From Symbiodinium natans (Eukaryota; Sar; Dinophyceae; Suessiales; Symbiodiniaceae), in assembly GCA_905221605.1 (NCBI GenBank), contig CAJNDS010001101.1:367501-420000 (forward strand): a DNA stretch of 52,500 nucleotides, in the 5' to 3' direction. Below, piece by piece: positions 17,559 to 27,443 of the stretch. The translations under genes were made by a program, and so were the position numbers. The notes beneath the pieces are model-generated. The model was given only the letters and a program-made list of their open reading frames with translations, made no database searches and had not been told where the DNA came from. The number at the start of each line of letters is the position of its first letter. Position 1 is the stretch's first letter.

Positions 17559-17670
17559 ACCCAAAGGATCCATGTACCTATATAGTATATACTTGGGCCT
17601 TAAAGGGGTTCCTGTATAGTAGCTTTAGGGCCCAAGTATATACCATGCAGGTACATGGATCCTTTGGGTA
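17559..17670. mobile_element. foldback element, family A (copy 3), near perfect
   Basis: Arms ACCCAAAGGATCCATGTACC and GGTACATGGATCCTTTGGGT, extended by TATATACTTGGGCC on both sides. Confidence 0.85.
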
Positions 17671-17774
17671 AGTCAGCAGACGTCTCAAGTACTTGAGAAA
17701 ACTGGCGTGAACGGACCCTGTGCCACAACGCCAGAAAAACTCCGAGCGTCCGCTCCTCTCTTCCCTTTCTCAAG

Positions 17775-17882
17775 GGTTTAGGGTTTAGGGTTTAGGGTTT
17801 AGGGTTTAGGGTTCAGGGTTTGGGGTTTGGGGTTTGGGGTTTGGGGTTTAGGGTTTAGGGTTTAGGGTTTAGGGTTTAGGGG
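17775..17882 (+). repeat. TTTAGGG array with a block of GTTTGGG units
   Basis: Five perfect units, one TTCAGGG, four consecutive TTTGGGG units, then five perfect units. Confidence 0.95.
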
Positions 17883-18240
17883 GCGCCCTCTAAACGCTAA
17901 AGCCGATAAACCTTACAAACCCCCCAAAAACACTATAAACCCTGCACGCCCTATAAACCCTAAACCCAAGTTAAGGCTTACGGCCATCAGGGCCCGGCTA
18001 TCTTACTGCGGATGTCTGCCTGGGGCGTTTGGGGTAGAGGGTCTGGGCCTAGCGTCTCGGGTCTAGGGTTTAGGGCTTAGGGTTGAGGGTTTCGGGCTGA
18101 GCCCCTTTTTCCCAACCTCAACCAGCGGGCCTCGCAGCTAAAGACGGTATCGTCGATGTGGGGCGGTGGAAAAAGTGGCCCGGACGCCTCGCCACCGCCC
18201 AAAACCTGCTTCGGGGCTCTCGGCTTCCCACCACCCAGAT

Positions 18241-18440
18241 TTACAATAAGGGTACCCTTCTGCTAGCTCATGGCTGGGATAGTATTAAAAATCTAAGACT
18301 ATATTCCTTATTGGGTTTAAGTACCCTTAAAAATGTAAAGTGTTACCCAACTATGACAAAGTTTGGGCATTAGATACTCTTCTAAACGGAGCCCAGAACC
18401 CAAAAAGGGCAAACGGGTACTGCGCAGCTGCCAAGTGGAA
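18241..18440 (+). mobile_element. family F element nested in a family I element
   Basis: The left part ACAATAAGGGTACCCTTC and the right part AAAAAGGGCAAACGGGTACT match the ends of family I (compare 40058-40162). Between them lies a family F copy (18264-18365, TCATGGCTGGGATAGTATTA to CAACTATGACAAAGTTTGG). Confidence 0.6.
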
Positions 18441-18454
18441 TGAAGCCACACTGT

Positions 18455-18556
18455 TGGTTTAGGGTTTAGGGTTTAGGGTTTAGGGTTTAGGGTTTAGGGT
18501 TTAGGGTTTAGGGTTTAGGGTTTAGGGTTTAGGGTTTAGGGTTTAGGGTTTAGGGT
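18455..18556 (+). repeat. perfect TTTAGGG array, 14 units
   Basis: Uninterrupted; starts CTGTTG|GTTTAGGG after a short open segment (AKWNEATLL). Confidence 0.95.
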
Positions 18557-18786
18557 TGCGGCAGGATTAAGGGTTTCTCACGCTGACTAGGGTTCAGTGA
18601 GGGTGGGCGAACAGAAGAACCCTAAACCCTAAACCCTAAACCCTAAACGCTAAACCCCCTGAACCATAAACCTACGCATTCAGGAAAGGTGCCACGATGC
18701 CGCCGGTGGCTGCCATCGGGCCGAGACCCTCGCCGACGGTGCCATCCTGCATTGATATGCAAGAAGCCCCAAGCCCTACGCTGGAT

Positions 18787-18856
18787 TTCCCTAAGGGTCC
18801 ATGTACCTGACCCTAAACCCTAAACCCTGAACCCTAAACCCTAAACCCTAAACCCT
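18787..18856. mobile_element. half of a family A element joined to CCCTAAA repeats
   Basis: CCCTAAGGGTCCATGTACCT, then directly ACCCTAAACCC units; the other arm is absent. Confidence 0.6.
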
Positions 18857-19037
18857 GAAATGCTTGGGCCTGAAAGTGCTTGCTTCTTGTCTAGGGACTT
18901 TGTGGCCGAATTATATATTAATATGGCGCGTTGACCCGCAGGGTTTTGGTAGGGTTTAAGGCTGGGCATTTCAAAACAGGAGTTTCTCTGGTCTGGGTCT
19001 CTGTTCAAAATATATTACGGTCCCTTATAAGGGTGTC

Positions 19038-19115
19038 GGGAACCCTAAACCCTAAACCCTAAACCCTAAACCCTAAACCCTAAACCCTAAACCCTCATCC
19101 CTAAACCCTAACCCT
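19038..19115 (-). repeat. CCCTAAA array
   Basis: Nine perfect units and variants. Confidence 0.95.
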
Positions 19116-19199
19116 ACAACCCTCCACCGTGCTGGACATCAGAAGGCTGAGTCTCCAGCAGAGCAGCAACTCTAAAAGGCACGCCAGCAGCCCTCTCGT
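19116..19199 (+). CDS. exon-like segment
   Basis: Plus strand reads STVLDIRRLSLQQSSNSKRH and ASSPL, followed by CTC|GTACCCTAAACCC. The antisense frame is leucine-rich (LLACLLELLLCWRLSLL) and also open, so strand is unresolved. Confidence 0.3.
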
Positions 19200-19288
19200 A
19201 CCCTAAACCCTAAACCCTAAACCCTAAACCCTAAACCCTAAGTCGTAAATCCTAAACCCCAACTTTTGGGAGGTTGCTTTTAAGGTCT

Positions 19289-19560
19289 GGGTTTAGTGCT
19301 CATGGTTTGGGGATTTGGGTTAGGGTTTAGGGTTTAGGGTTTAGGGTTTAGGGTTTAGGGTTTAGGGTTTAGGGTTTAGGGTTTAGGGTTTAGGGTTTAG
19401 GGTTTAGGGTTTAGGGGTTAGGGTTTCGGGGTTAGGGTTTAGGGTTTAGGGTTTAGGGTTTAGGGTTTAGGGTTTAGGGTTTAGGGTTTAGGGTTTAGGG
19501 TTTAGGGTTTAGGGTTTAGGGTTTAGGGTTTAGTGTTCATGGTTTAGGGATTTGGGTTTT
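19289..19560 (+). repeat. about 30-unit TTTAGGG array with duplicated flanks
   Basis: Array 19321-19530 with a few variant units. GTTTAGTGCTCATGGTTTGG before it and GTTTAGTGTTCATGGTTTAG after it are near copies, each followed by GGATTTGGGTT. Confidence 0.9.
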
Positions 19561-20125
19561 CGACTGGTGCTCAAGCCCTTCCTGAAACTCACCTTCGAGG
19601 TACCAGCTACTGGTTCTGGGTTTAGGGTTCAGGGTTTAGGGTTTAGGGTTTGGGGTTTAGGGTTTAGGGTGTTTTGGGCTCACGGCTGCATGCCTACGAA
19701 TTCAGAGGCAGATACTCGGAGCTAAACCTAGACCCAGGAGTACGTAGCCTTGGAATAACAAAAAAGGGAGTACCCTTCTTAATCGCCCCTTAAAAGAGGG
19801 AGTTCTGGTTCCCAGAAAATGTAGCGCCAACTGGGGGTCTAAACCCTAAACCGTTGGACCCGACAGCTCCTCAATTATAGGGGCCTGCGTAGTACAAAGG
19901 ACAGAACACTTACCAGTATCCCTGTGTATGGTCCCCATATTTTGATACTGTAATGGCCCCCCAAACCCTATTCTAGCTGCAGCCCCTGTAGTCATAAGGA
20001 ACGGGCGTTTTGGGGTAGGTCCCTATAAGTCTCGACTCGGAACCAAATCCCCATCTCGGCAACAAACACATGAGTCACTTGAAGTAGGGTTTATATTTCT
20101 TGTACCCCCAAGAGGACACCCAAGG

Positions 20126-20234
20126 TATACACTCACCAATTTCAAAAAGGGAACCTAAACCCTAAACCCTAAACCCTAAACCCTGAACCCTAAACCCTAA
20201 ACCCTAAACCCTAAACCTTATATACACTCACCAA
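20126..20234 (-). repeat. CCCTAAA array flanked by a 14-bp direct repeat
   Basis: TATACACTCACCAA occurs at 20126-20139 and 20221-20234, with about nine telomeric units between. On the minus strand each copy reads TTG|GTGAGTGTATA, a strong 5' splice-site motif. Confidence 0.85.
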
Positions 20235-20335
20235 AAACAGAAATGTCAACCCTGCTTCACATGAGAATGGCAGCTAGGCAACGGGGCTGCTCACGACGTC
20301 GTGGCCGAGGTGCTGGTCCATAAAGGAGCCTTAGG

Positions 20336-20400
20336 GTTCAGGGTTTAGGGTTTAGGGTTTAGGGTTTAGGGTTTAGGGTTTAGGGTTTAGGGTTTAGGGG
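20336..20400 (+). repeat. TTTAGGG array
   Basis: Eight units after AGCCTTAGGGTTCAGG. Confidence 0.95.
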
Positions 20401-20420
20401 CTGGTGTCCGGTTTTTGGTA

Positions 20421-20525
20421 CCCCGATAACCGTATTACAGTAAGGGCACCCTTTTTTGGTTGGTTCATGTATACGGGAACCTTGAAGCAACACAAAAGGG
20501 TTTAGGGTACCACTGGGCTACCAAG
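20421..20525 (+). mobile_element. family I element
   Basis: GATAACCGTATTACAGTAAGGG, then GGTTGGTTCATG, GGGAACCTTGAA, and end AGGGTACCACTGGGCTACCAAG. Confidence 0.65.
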
Positions 20526-20583
20526 GGTTTGGGGTCTATTTTAACGTTCCGGGGTCATCAGGGTTTCGGGTTTTTGGTTCCAG

Positions 20584-20789
20584 CGCTCTTTCCTGGAGCT
20601 GCGTGGGGTGAAAATGACTCGCTAAGGGCTGAAAGGACAGATTTCTCGGCTTTCGATGGCCTCCGACTTTTTGAAATTTTAAAAATTCAGATACGATGTG
20701 GGGCACACGAACCGTACGGCAAGCACATTCTCATGCATCAGCCTGCCCAACCAAAAAAACCCAAATCCCCGAAGCCAATGGCATACTGA
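20584..20789 (+). CDS. candidate exon
   Basis: After TTTTTGGTTCCAG the frame reads LFPGAAWGENDSLRAERTD, FSAFDGLRLFEILKIQIRCG, AHEPYGKHILMHQPAQ and a lysine/proline tail, with TGA at 20787-20789. Protein-like and free of repeats. It may be a last exon or may splice onward near GAACC|GTACGG. Product unknown. Confidence 0.45.
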
Positions 20790-20883
20790 AGCCATAACCA
20801 CACTCCAACCTTGAACCATCAAACGCTGAACCCTAAGACCCTAAGACCCTAAACCCTAACCTTAAACCCTCTTGTTCCTAAAG

Positions 20884-21061
20884 CTCCCCGTATTAGACGA
20901 ATCTAAGTTTTTAGCACGCAACCGCCAGAAGCCCCTTAAACCAACGTCAAGTAGGTTGTCCTGTGAGACCCGCTTGAATAAAGCCAAGATTAAGAGAGAA
21001 ATGACGAAACAACTCCCTACTGCGCACATTCTGCCTAGTGAGCCGCCGCTCCCAAGCCCCA
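20884..21061 (+). CDS. candidate exon ending at a telomeric 5' site
   Basis: Begins after TTGTTCCTAAAG and is open for 59 codons: LPVLDESKFLARNRQKPLKP, TSSRLSCETRLNKAKIKREM, TKQLPTAHILPSEPPLP. It ends AGCCCCA|GTTTAGGG, the first unit of a TTTAGGG run. Basic, lysine-rich middle. One of the clearest coding-like segments here; no family recognised. Confidence 0.5.
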
Positions 21062-21234
21062 GTTTAGGGTTTCGGGTTTAGGGCTTAGGGTTTAGGGTTT
21101 AGGGTTTGGGGTTTATGACTCCCAATCCTAGGGTTTGGGGTTCAGGGTAATCAAAAACAAACCCCTCTCCGCAGAACTGCAACCAAGCCCAAGCTCACTC
21201 TCTGTAGTATCCCTCAAACGCTTCTACAGGGGAA

Positions 21235-21290
21235 ACCCTAAACCCTAAACCCCAAACCCTAAACCCTAAGACCCTAAACACTAAACCCCT
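21235..21290 (-). repeat. CCCTAAA-like run
   Basis: Variants CCCCAAA, CCCTAAG. From about 21290 to 22170 there is a partial family D (21676-21765), half of a family A element (near 22044), GGGTTTAGG variants and otherwise unassigned DNA. Confidence 0.8.
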
Positions 21291-22423
21291 GTAAGAACTC
21301 CTAAGCAAGGCGCTGCTAGCCACAATGATGGCAGCGCCGCCATCGGCTCGCCTTCCGGGATCTCCCCTCAGGAGTTTAGGCTTTAGGATTTAGGATTTGG
21401 GGTTTAGGGTTTAGGTTTAGGATTCCGGGTTTAGGATTTAGGGTGCAGGGGTGAAAGGGGTTCAAACATCGGGTGTAGGGTTTGGAGGTTGTGGCTTAGG
21501 TTGCACGGTGGGAACTATGATCCATATGAAGGACTGTTAGTATAAGGGGTGGCCTATGGCGTACGGCGATGTGAGACTCCCTTGCCAAGTGCGACTGTTT
21601 ATGGCCTTGGTATCCCCAAGGCTGCAATCACCTTTGCCGTTCTGATTGCATCGGGAACCCTAAATCTAAGGATTCTTGAAAGGGTTCTGGGCCATTGGGT
21701 TGTATAGGGTATATGAGGGGTCCCCATTCAAAGGCCCATACTAAGGGACCAGTAACTACCCTAAGACTAAATCCCCAACATGATCAACTGCCTGAGGGCC
21801 GCAACCATAAACGCTTGGCCTTCCGGCTTCGGCAGGGTTAGCATCATAGCGTAAGAAGAATCGCATATACGGTGTAGGGTTTAGGGTTTAGGGGGTCTCG
21901 GTATAACCACACGCTGCGTGCCTGGCGCATTCCAGCAGGTTTGTTGACGGGGCAATCTTCCTGTCAAAGGGAAAGCGTAACAACATTCATTTAAGGCCTA
22001 TGAAGGGCCTACTTGGGGCTCTGAAACGCCTTAGATCATTCCTAACGGTCCATGTATACCTAACTGAAGCGATCTAGTTTTTGTTTGATGTGCGCGTGAG
22101 ACACCTGGGACTCAGGGTAACTACGCTGTTCGAAGGCTGTATATTCTTAAAGGATTCAAGGGATATGTGGGGTAACCCTAAACCCTAAACCCTAAACCCT
22201 AAACCCTAAACCCCTAGACCCTGAAGGCTTGCGCACCCCTCCCTGTTGAGTTCGGTACCTTCCTGCTGTGGCTCACATGGGCGGGGTGGGCACGGATAAG
22301 GATGGGGTACCATTCGCTGAAATTGAAGTCAGGGTTCCAGATGAAGGTTTGAGGCTTATAGGGTCTAGGTTTAGGGAGTGGGGGGGGGGTGATTGCTACT
22401 AAGCTGCAGGCAGATAAGAGCTG

Positions 22424-22780
22424 TCCGTAGAGTTAGCACTGGCTCTGGCTTGGGCGGCGGAGTCGCTGTTGATGTACTTGCCGATGTACCATGGCGCTTT
22501 CTCGCCGCGGGCTGCCTATAGTCCGGTGCCGTCCGTGGCCAAGATATTCCCCAAAGGATCCATGTACCTGCATGGTATATACTTGGGCCCTAAAGCTACT
22601 ATACAGGAACCCCTTTACGGCCCAAGTACATACTATATAGGTACATGGATCCTTTGGGTTCAGAAGCCACTCGATTAGCTGCTGCTTCAAAGCTCGCAAT
22701 GCATGTCCGTCATGCAAACTCCCACTGAGCACTTCTTTGCAGGCAGGCAGGCCTCTGCCAGCTCCCCCGGACCTGCGCAA
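22424..22780 (-). CDS. two exons flanking a family A foldback
   Basis: The upstream exon (22780-22660) reads GRGLPACKEVLSGSLHDGHA and LRALKQQLIEWLLNPK, stopping at AAAG|GATCCATG, the family A tip (a GA 5' site if spliced). The downstream exon, after GGACTATAG (near 22520), reads AARGEKAPWYIGKYINSD, SAAQARASANSTDSSYLP and AA before TAG at about 22424. The two join in phase. Alternatively the whole region is one 115-codon frame that translates straight through the element (ending RQVHQQRLRRPSQSQC), so splicing is not proven. The first exon looks like an amphipathic helix. Product unknown. Confidence 0.45.
22549..22660. mobile_element. foldback element, family A (copy 4), near perfect
   Basis: CCCCAAAGGATCCATGTACC to GGTACATGGATCCTTTGGGT. 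Confidence 0.85.
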
Positions 22781-22789
22781 AGGCCCCTA

Positions 22790-23232
22790 AACCTAAACCC
22801 TAAACCCCAAACCCCAAACCCTAAACCCTAAACCTAAACCCTAAAACCCTAAACCCTAAACCCATCACAAGAGAATGCGTGCAGAAGCTCATGACACGTG
22901 GTGTGGAGCAGGATGCGGCAGAAGACCGGCTCAGCCCCGAACCCTAGGTAGGGTTTAAACCCGTTTAGGGTTTAGGGTTTAGGGTTTAGGGTTGAGGGTT
23001 TAGGGTTTAGGGTTTAGGGACACTTCATCAAAAACCCTACCACCGCCCGAGAGATGCCATCAAAAGACCCTAGAGCAACCCGAGCCCTAAACTCCAAACC
23101 CCGAACCTTGGGGTTGAAGGTAGGGTTTGAACCCTAAACCCTAAACCCTAAGCCCTAAACCCTAAACCCTAAACCCTAAACCCTAAACCCTAAACCCTAA
23201 ACCTAAACCCTAAACCCTAAACCCTAAACCCA
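22790..23232. repeat. telomere-like arrays in alternating orientation
   Basis: CCCTAAA 22790-22862, TTTAGGG 22965-23020, CCCTAAA 23130-23232, separated by unique pieces of 40-110 bp. Confidence 0.9.
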
Positions 23233-23332
23233 AAGCTCCTGGAGCCCAGGACTTCCTCCAGGCTTCGCGGCGACTGCGTCCTTTCAGTTTCGTGTTGGCT
23301 TTTGTGTGTCTGCTGCGCATGCTTGTTTGTTC

Positions 23333-23565
23333 TAGGGTTTAGGGTTTAGGGTTTAGGGTTTAGGGTTTAGGGTTTAGGGTTTAGGGTTTAGGGTTTAGGG
23401 TTTAGGGTTTAGGGTTTAGGGTTTAGGGTTTAGGGTTTAGGGTTTGGTTTAGGGTTTAGGGTTTAGGGTTTAGGGTTTAGGGTTTAGGGTTTAGGGTTTA
23501 GGGTTTAGGGTTTAGGGTTTAGGGTTTAGGGTTTAGGGTTTAGGGTTTAGGGTTTAGGGTTTAGG
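23333..23565 (+). repeat. longest TTTAGGG array, about 33 units
   Basis: Perfect except one TTTGG junction near 23443; starts in TTGTTCTAGGG. Confidence 0.95.
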
Positions 23566-23715
23566 GCTTGGCGGTTTGGCGCTTAAGGTTCAAGAATTTT
23601 GGGGGCTTAAGGGTTCAGGATACTTTTTGGGGCTAAGGTCTTGGGAGTGCATTTGGAGGGTTTACGTAGGGAATTTTGCGTTTGCGGGGTTCAGGTTACT
23701 TTGGGGGTTTTAGGG

Positions 23716-23776
23716 TTACTTTATTATTATTATTGTTATTATTATTGTTACTATTATTGTTACTATTATTATTATA
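23716..23776. repeat. TTA/TTG trinucleotide microsatellite
   Basis: (TTATTATTG)n; the poly-leucine and poly-tyrosine frames over it are repeat translations. Confidence 0.95.
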
Positions 23777-23881
23777 TGTTTTTGTTTTTTTTTTGGGGGG
23801 GGGTTGGGCGGGGGGAGAGGGGATTGAAGCAGGAGTGCTGGGCTTCAAGGACTTGTGTGTGGGGGGGGGTTTGGGTGCTTA

Positions 23882-24088
23882 CTTGGAAGCCCTTTTGACT
23901 TACCCAAAGGCTCCAATGTAGTTCCTTTTTTTGGGCTAGTTATAGGGGATTCTAGTATACTACCCCAAAAAGGAACTACATAGGAGCCTTTGGGTAGTAA
24001 GTTGGGTTAGTAAGGTGGGTTATGGGGATTATAAGAGGGTTTCTAGGGCATACCAAGCAGACTTACAAAGTCAAACAAGCTTCCAAGT
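23882..24088. mobile_element. foldback element, family G, carrying a nested family E
   Basis: Arms CTTGGAAGCCCTTTTGACT and AAGTCAAACAAGCTTCCAAG. A family E copy lies at 23901-23997. The family G copy at 30847 shows the uninterrupted sequence at this point (GACTTAGTAAG). Confidence 0.85.
23901..23997. mobile_element. foldback element, family E (copy 1), with TA duplication
   Basis: TIR CCCAAAGGCTCCAATGTAGT and ACTACATAGGAGCCTTTGGG, flanked by TA on both sides; loop CTAGTTATAGGGGATTCTAG. Confidence 0.85.
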
Positions 24089-24859
24089 CAGGTTCTGGGG
24101 GGGTGTGGGGTTAAGGGTGTGGGCTTTCGACCCTAGTTACCGTTTAGGGTTTAGGATGTAGGGTTTAGGGTTCAGGGTTTAGGTATTGAGGTTGGAGGTT
24201 CGGAGGCTTTCGGGTTGAACAGGCTTCAGGTTTGTGTGTTTGGGTTTAGGGCGAGTGAACACCCTATCACAAAGAAAAGCAGCTTGACACAAACCGCAAC
24301 AAAAAAAACGACGCAACTCCAAGCACAATGATTACGTCCCTCTCAACGTAACTCTCCACTTAAGATGCCTCTGCAAGACCCATCAACCCAAGAAGCCATA
24401 AATCCCATAGCCCTATTGAACCCTCCGAAACCCTGAACCTCAAAGCTTAAACCCTAGACTCGCTATAGACCCTACAAAATGCAACAAAAACCAAACCTAA
24501 ACACCCTACGCCCTAAACCCTAAACCCTAAGTTCTTCCGCCCAAGGTCAGGGCGAGGGGATGCCGCGACGCTTGCCTCTGTGGCGGCTGGCGGGCTTAGT
24601 GATCCAGCTTTTTTGTTTTTGCTTAGGGCCCAAAGGGGTTTAGGGTTTAGGGTTTGGGGTTTAGGGTTAAAAACTCCTAAATTTTGCCATACGCGTTACA
24701 TTCCTTTATGAGAGTGAGGATCCCTTTTTCTATTGCGAGGTAACCTTTCTTCATTGAGGGGTCTTGGGCTTGGGGTTCATGTTGGGCTTCGGGTATACCC
24801 ACAATAGGTCGTGGAGGTCGGGCCCATAAAGGTCCCAAGACCTAAGGGTTGTACCTTCA

Positions 24860-24962
24860 GATATCTTTTCGAGCCCCTAAACCCTAAACCCTAAACCCCA
24901 AACCCCAAACCCCAAACCCTAAACCCGAAACCCCAAACCCCAAACCCGAAACCCGAAACCAT
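24860..24962 (-). repeat. CCCTAAA/CCCCAAA/CCCGAAA run
   Basis: Homogeneous blocks of variants. The stretch 24100-24860 has only scattered telomere-like units and unassigned DNA. Confidence 0.85.
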
Positions 24963-25251
24963 ATCATGCTAAGGAGCTTCAGGCCACGCGGCCTCTAAAC
25001 ACTTCATCAAAGCAAGCTGCCTTCCTTATTATTTTGGGCCTGACTCGGGGGATTGAGGATGGCGCACTTGGTAGACTGCCACTATGGCCCTTAAAATCCG
25101 TGAGAGGATCTCTAAAACGGGTCCCCAAACCGAAGGGACTACCGGAGGGACCCTTACAAGGGACCCTGGGGATATGAAGGGGCGACTTAGGTATAGAGGG
25201 GCTCTACAAGGTGTACAGAGGGGTGATAGGGGAGTTAGATGAACTAGGGAG

Positions 25252-25253
<2 letters not shown>

Positions 25254-25287
<34 letters not shown>
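25254..25287. repeat. C34 homopolymer
   Basis: Uninterrupted C tract; likely length-unstable. Confidence 0.95.
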
Positions 25288-25288
<1 letters not shown>

Positions 25289-25303
25289 TGGCCCTCTCGG
25301 GCT

Positions 25304-25410
25304 TACCCAAGGCTCCTAATTTCAGGGTTTAGGGTTCAGGGTTGTCGGGGGCTCTACTAGACAAGTAGTTACTACCAACAAAAATGCTACGTAGGAAGGA
25401 GCCTTTAGGT
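25304..25410. mobile_element. foldback element, family E (copy 2), with TTTAGGG insert
   Basis: TACCCAAGGCTCCTAAT, then TTTCAGGGTTTAGGGTTCAGGG, then GCTCTACTAGACAAGTAGT and GGAAGGAGCCTTTAGGT. Confidence 0.6.
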
Positions 25411-25633
25411 CCATAGGGTATAAGAAGGTGTTTTCGAGAAATATGGGGGTGTAGAGTTTTTGGACCGGGGCACCCTCAGGAAACCAAAAACCTTAGACTT
25501 TAGAGTTTTGAATAGCCTTCAGATGAAGATGCTAGCCCTAAACCCTGAAACCCCTAAACACTAAACTCTAAACCCTACACCCTACACCATGAAGGGACGA
25601 TTTCTGCACAAGCTGACAAGTGCTGCCTGTTGA

Positions 25634-25792
25634 GCCTAAACCCTAAACCCTAAAACCCTAAAACCCTAAAACCCTAAAACCCTAAAACCCTAAAACCCTA
25701 AAACCCTAAAACCCTAAAACCCTAAAACCCTAAAACCCTAAAACCCTAAAACCCAAAAAACCCTAAAACCCTAAACCCTAAACCCTAAACCC
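25634..25792 (-). repeat. array of the eight-base variant CCCTAAAA
   Basis: About 16 tandem AAAACCCT units bordered by ordinary seven-base units. The eight-base unit is TTTTAGGG on the minus strand. Confidence 0.95.
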
Positions 25793-26039
25793 AACACCCG
25801 CCCTCACCTCGACATCAGCACCGATACCATCGCCAGCTGCTCTCGCGTGACACTGCCCCGCTGAATCTGCCACCTAAGCAGCGAAGCGGGTTTAGGGTTT
25901 AGAGTTTAGGGTTTCAGGGTCCAAGGCAAACCAAAAGAGGGGAATGGTCTTGTACCATAGCCTGGACCCTATAAGCCCTGAGCCCTACGCTAAGATAAGA
26001 ATAAGGGTGGCATCGAAAAGCCTAGGGCCCAATCACATG

Positions 26040-26300
26040 CAACCCTAAACCCTAAACCCTAAACCCTAAACGTTAAAACCCTGAAATCCTAAAACCCTAA
26101 GACCCTAAAACCCCAAAACCCTAAAACCCTAAAACCCCAAACCCCTAACACCCTAAAACCCTAAACCCTAAAACCCTAAACCTAAACCCTAAAACCCAAA
26201 AACCGTAAAAACCCTAAAACCCCAAAACCCTAAAACCCTAAAACCCTAAAACCCTCAAACCCTAAAACCCTACAACCCTACAACCCAAAACCCTCAAAAG
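26040..26300 (-). repeat. mixed CCCTAAA and CCCTAAAA array, degenerate
   Basis: More than 20 units with CCCCAAAA, CCCTACAA and CCCTCAAA variants. Confidence 0.9.
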
Positions 26301-26617
26301 CTGACGCAAAGCCGTGCGAAGAATCCGAGCGTGGCGCACAGCAAAGGGGTATAAGGAGGGGCCCCTTGAAGAGACCCTTTAATCTTTTTCCCCTATATAA
26401 CCCCTACATACGACCCTTAATCTTATTCCCCTATATAACCCCCACATATACCTTACACAGTCCCCCAAATACCTAAGTAGCCCCTAAATAAGACCCAAAG
26501 AACTCCTAGGATCGCTGACAAGGGACCCTCCTTTGGCACCTTGGGGGCCCCAGCGAGAAAAACAATTGGAATGCAATAGGGTTTGTGGGGTTTAGGGTTT
26601 AGGGTTTAGGGTTTAGG

Positions 26618-26710
26618 GTTGGGATGTTCCCCCAGTTCTTAATAGGAGTATAGTACCTCCTATTGTAATCCCGATTGAGGACTGTTAGAAAAAGGGGGAA
26701 ACATCCCAAG
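26618..26710. mobile_element. foldback element, family J (copy 1), intact
   Basis: GTTGGGATGTTCCCC to GGGGGAAACATCCCAAG, with CCTATTGTAATCC in the loop. Ends are GT and AG on the plus strand. Confidence 0.75.
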
Positions 26711-26747
26711 CAATAGGGTTAAAGAAATAAAGTAAAGTTTTTCGGGC

Positions 26748-26831
26748 ATGGGTTTCGGAAGAGAGAAAAAAAGGGAACAAGATGATGAAAGAAAAGAGCA
26801 AAAGAAGAGCAGCTTCAAGTCGGAGTTCTGA
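26748..26831 (+). CDS. small open segment, lysine/glutamate-rich
   Basis: ATG at 26748: MGFGREKKREQDDERKEQKK then SSFKSEF and TGA at 26829-26831. Lies just downstream of the family J element; may be a last exon (in-frame upstream TAA). Helical, charged. A minus-strand 61-codon frame overlaps. Confidence 0.35.
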   Translation: MGFGREKKREQDDERKEQKKSSFKSEF

Positions 26832-27013
26832 GCTGTCATCCCCAACCTGAACTGAGTAGCTGAGCTTAATTACCTAAGAGGAGAGGGAGAGGAAGAGGAG
26901 AGGGAAGAGGAGCCAAGAGGAAATGAAGAGGAGCCGGTGGGGGAGGCCCGGGGCCGAAAATTAGTTTGGGGGGGTCCCTTTTTTTGGTGACACTATTGCG
27001 GGGATGGATTTAG

Positions 27014-27046
27014 TTTGGGGGGGGGGGGGGGGGGCCCCCCCCCCAC
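27014..27046. repeat. G18-C9 tract
   Basis: G homopolymer followed directly by C homopolymer, self-complementary. Confidence 0.9.
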
Positions 27047-27320
27047 ACTAATCAGGATACCGCATTAAGGGGTTTTGGGGTCTTTGGGTAGGGCTAGGTG
27101 TTCGCGGTGTAGTAACCCATCCGAGCAGACCTGCGCATAGCCATGAACCAACTACTTCACCAGAGAGCCCTATACTCCGCAATTGCGGAATCATGAATCA
27201 TCTATATTGAGGACCCCTGTATGACTTGAGGTATATTCCTCGATAAAGGCTTGCACCCCCAAAGACGCCCGCTTGCTCGGGTGCACATCGTGACTGTCCT
27301 GGTGAGAATGAGAATACTTC

Positions 27321-27443
27321 TTGATGCGTCCTCAAGATGGCACCGATAATGATGACAAGACTGAGATGAAGGATAAAGGATTCAGGATGATCGTAGTGAT
27401 GAGAACGACGATGATGAAGAGCATGAACGAAGTGAGAACATGT
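27321..27443 (+). CDS. candidate last exon with acidic tail
   Basis: After AAAGGATTCAG the frame reads DDRSDENDDDEEHERSENM and stops at TAA (27441-27443), a typical acidic C-terminus. An overlapping frame from 27321 reads QDGTDNDDKTEMKDKGFR and could end at GAA|GTGAGA. Which is used is unclear. Confidence 0.35.

Noticed and set aside
23641-23921. Frames with poly-leucine and poly-tyrosine
   Set aside because: TTA/TTG microsatellite translated in different frames.
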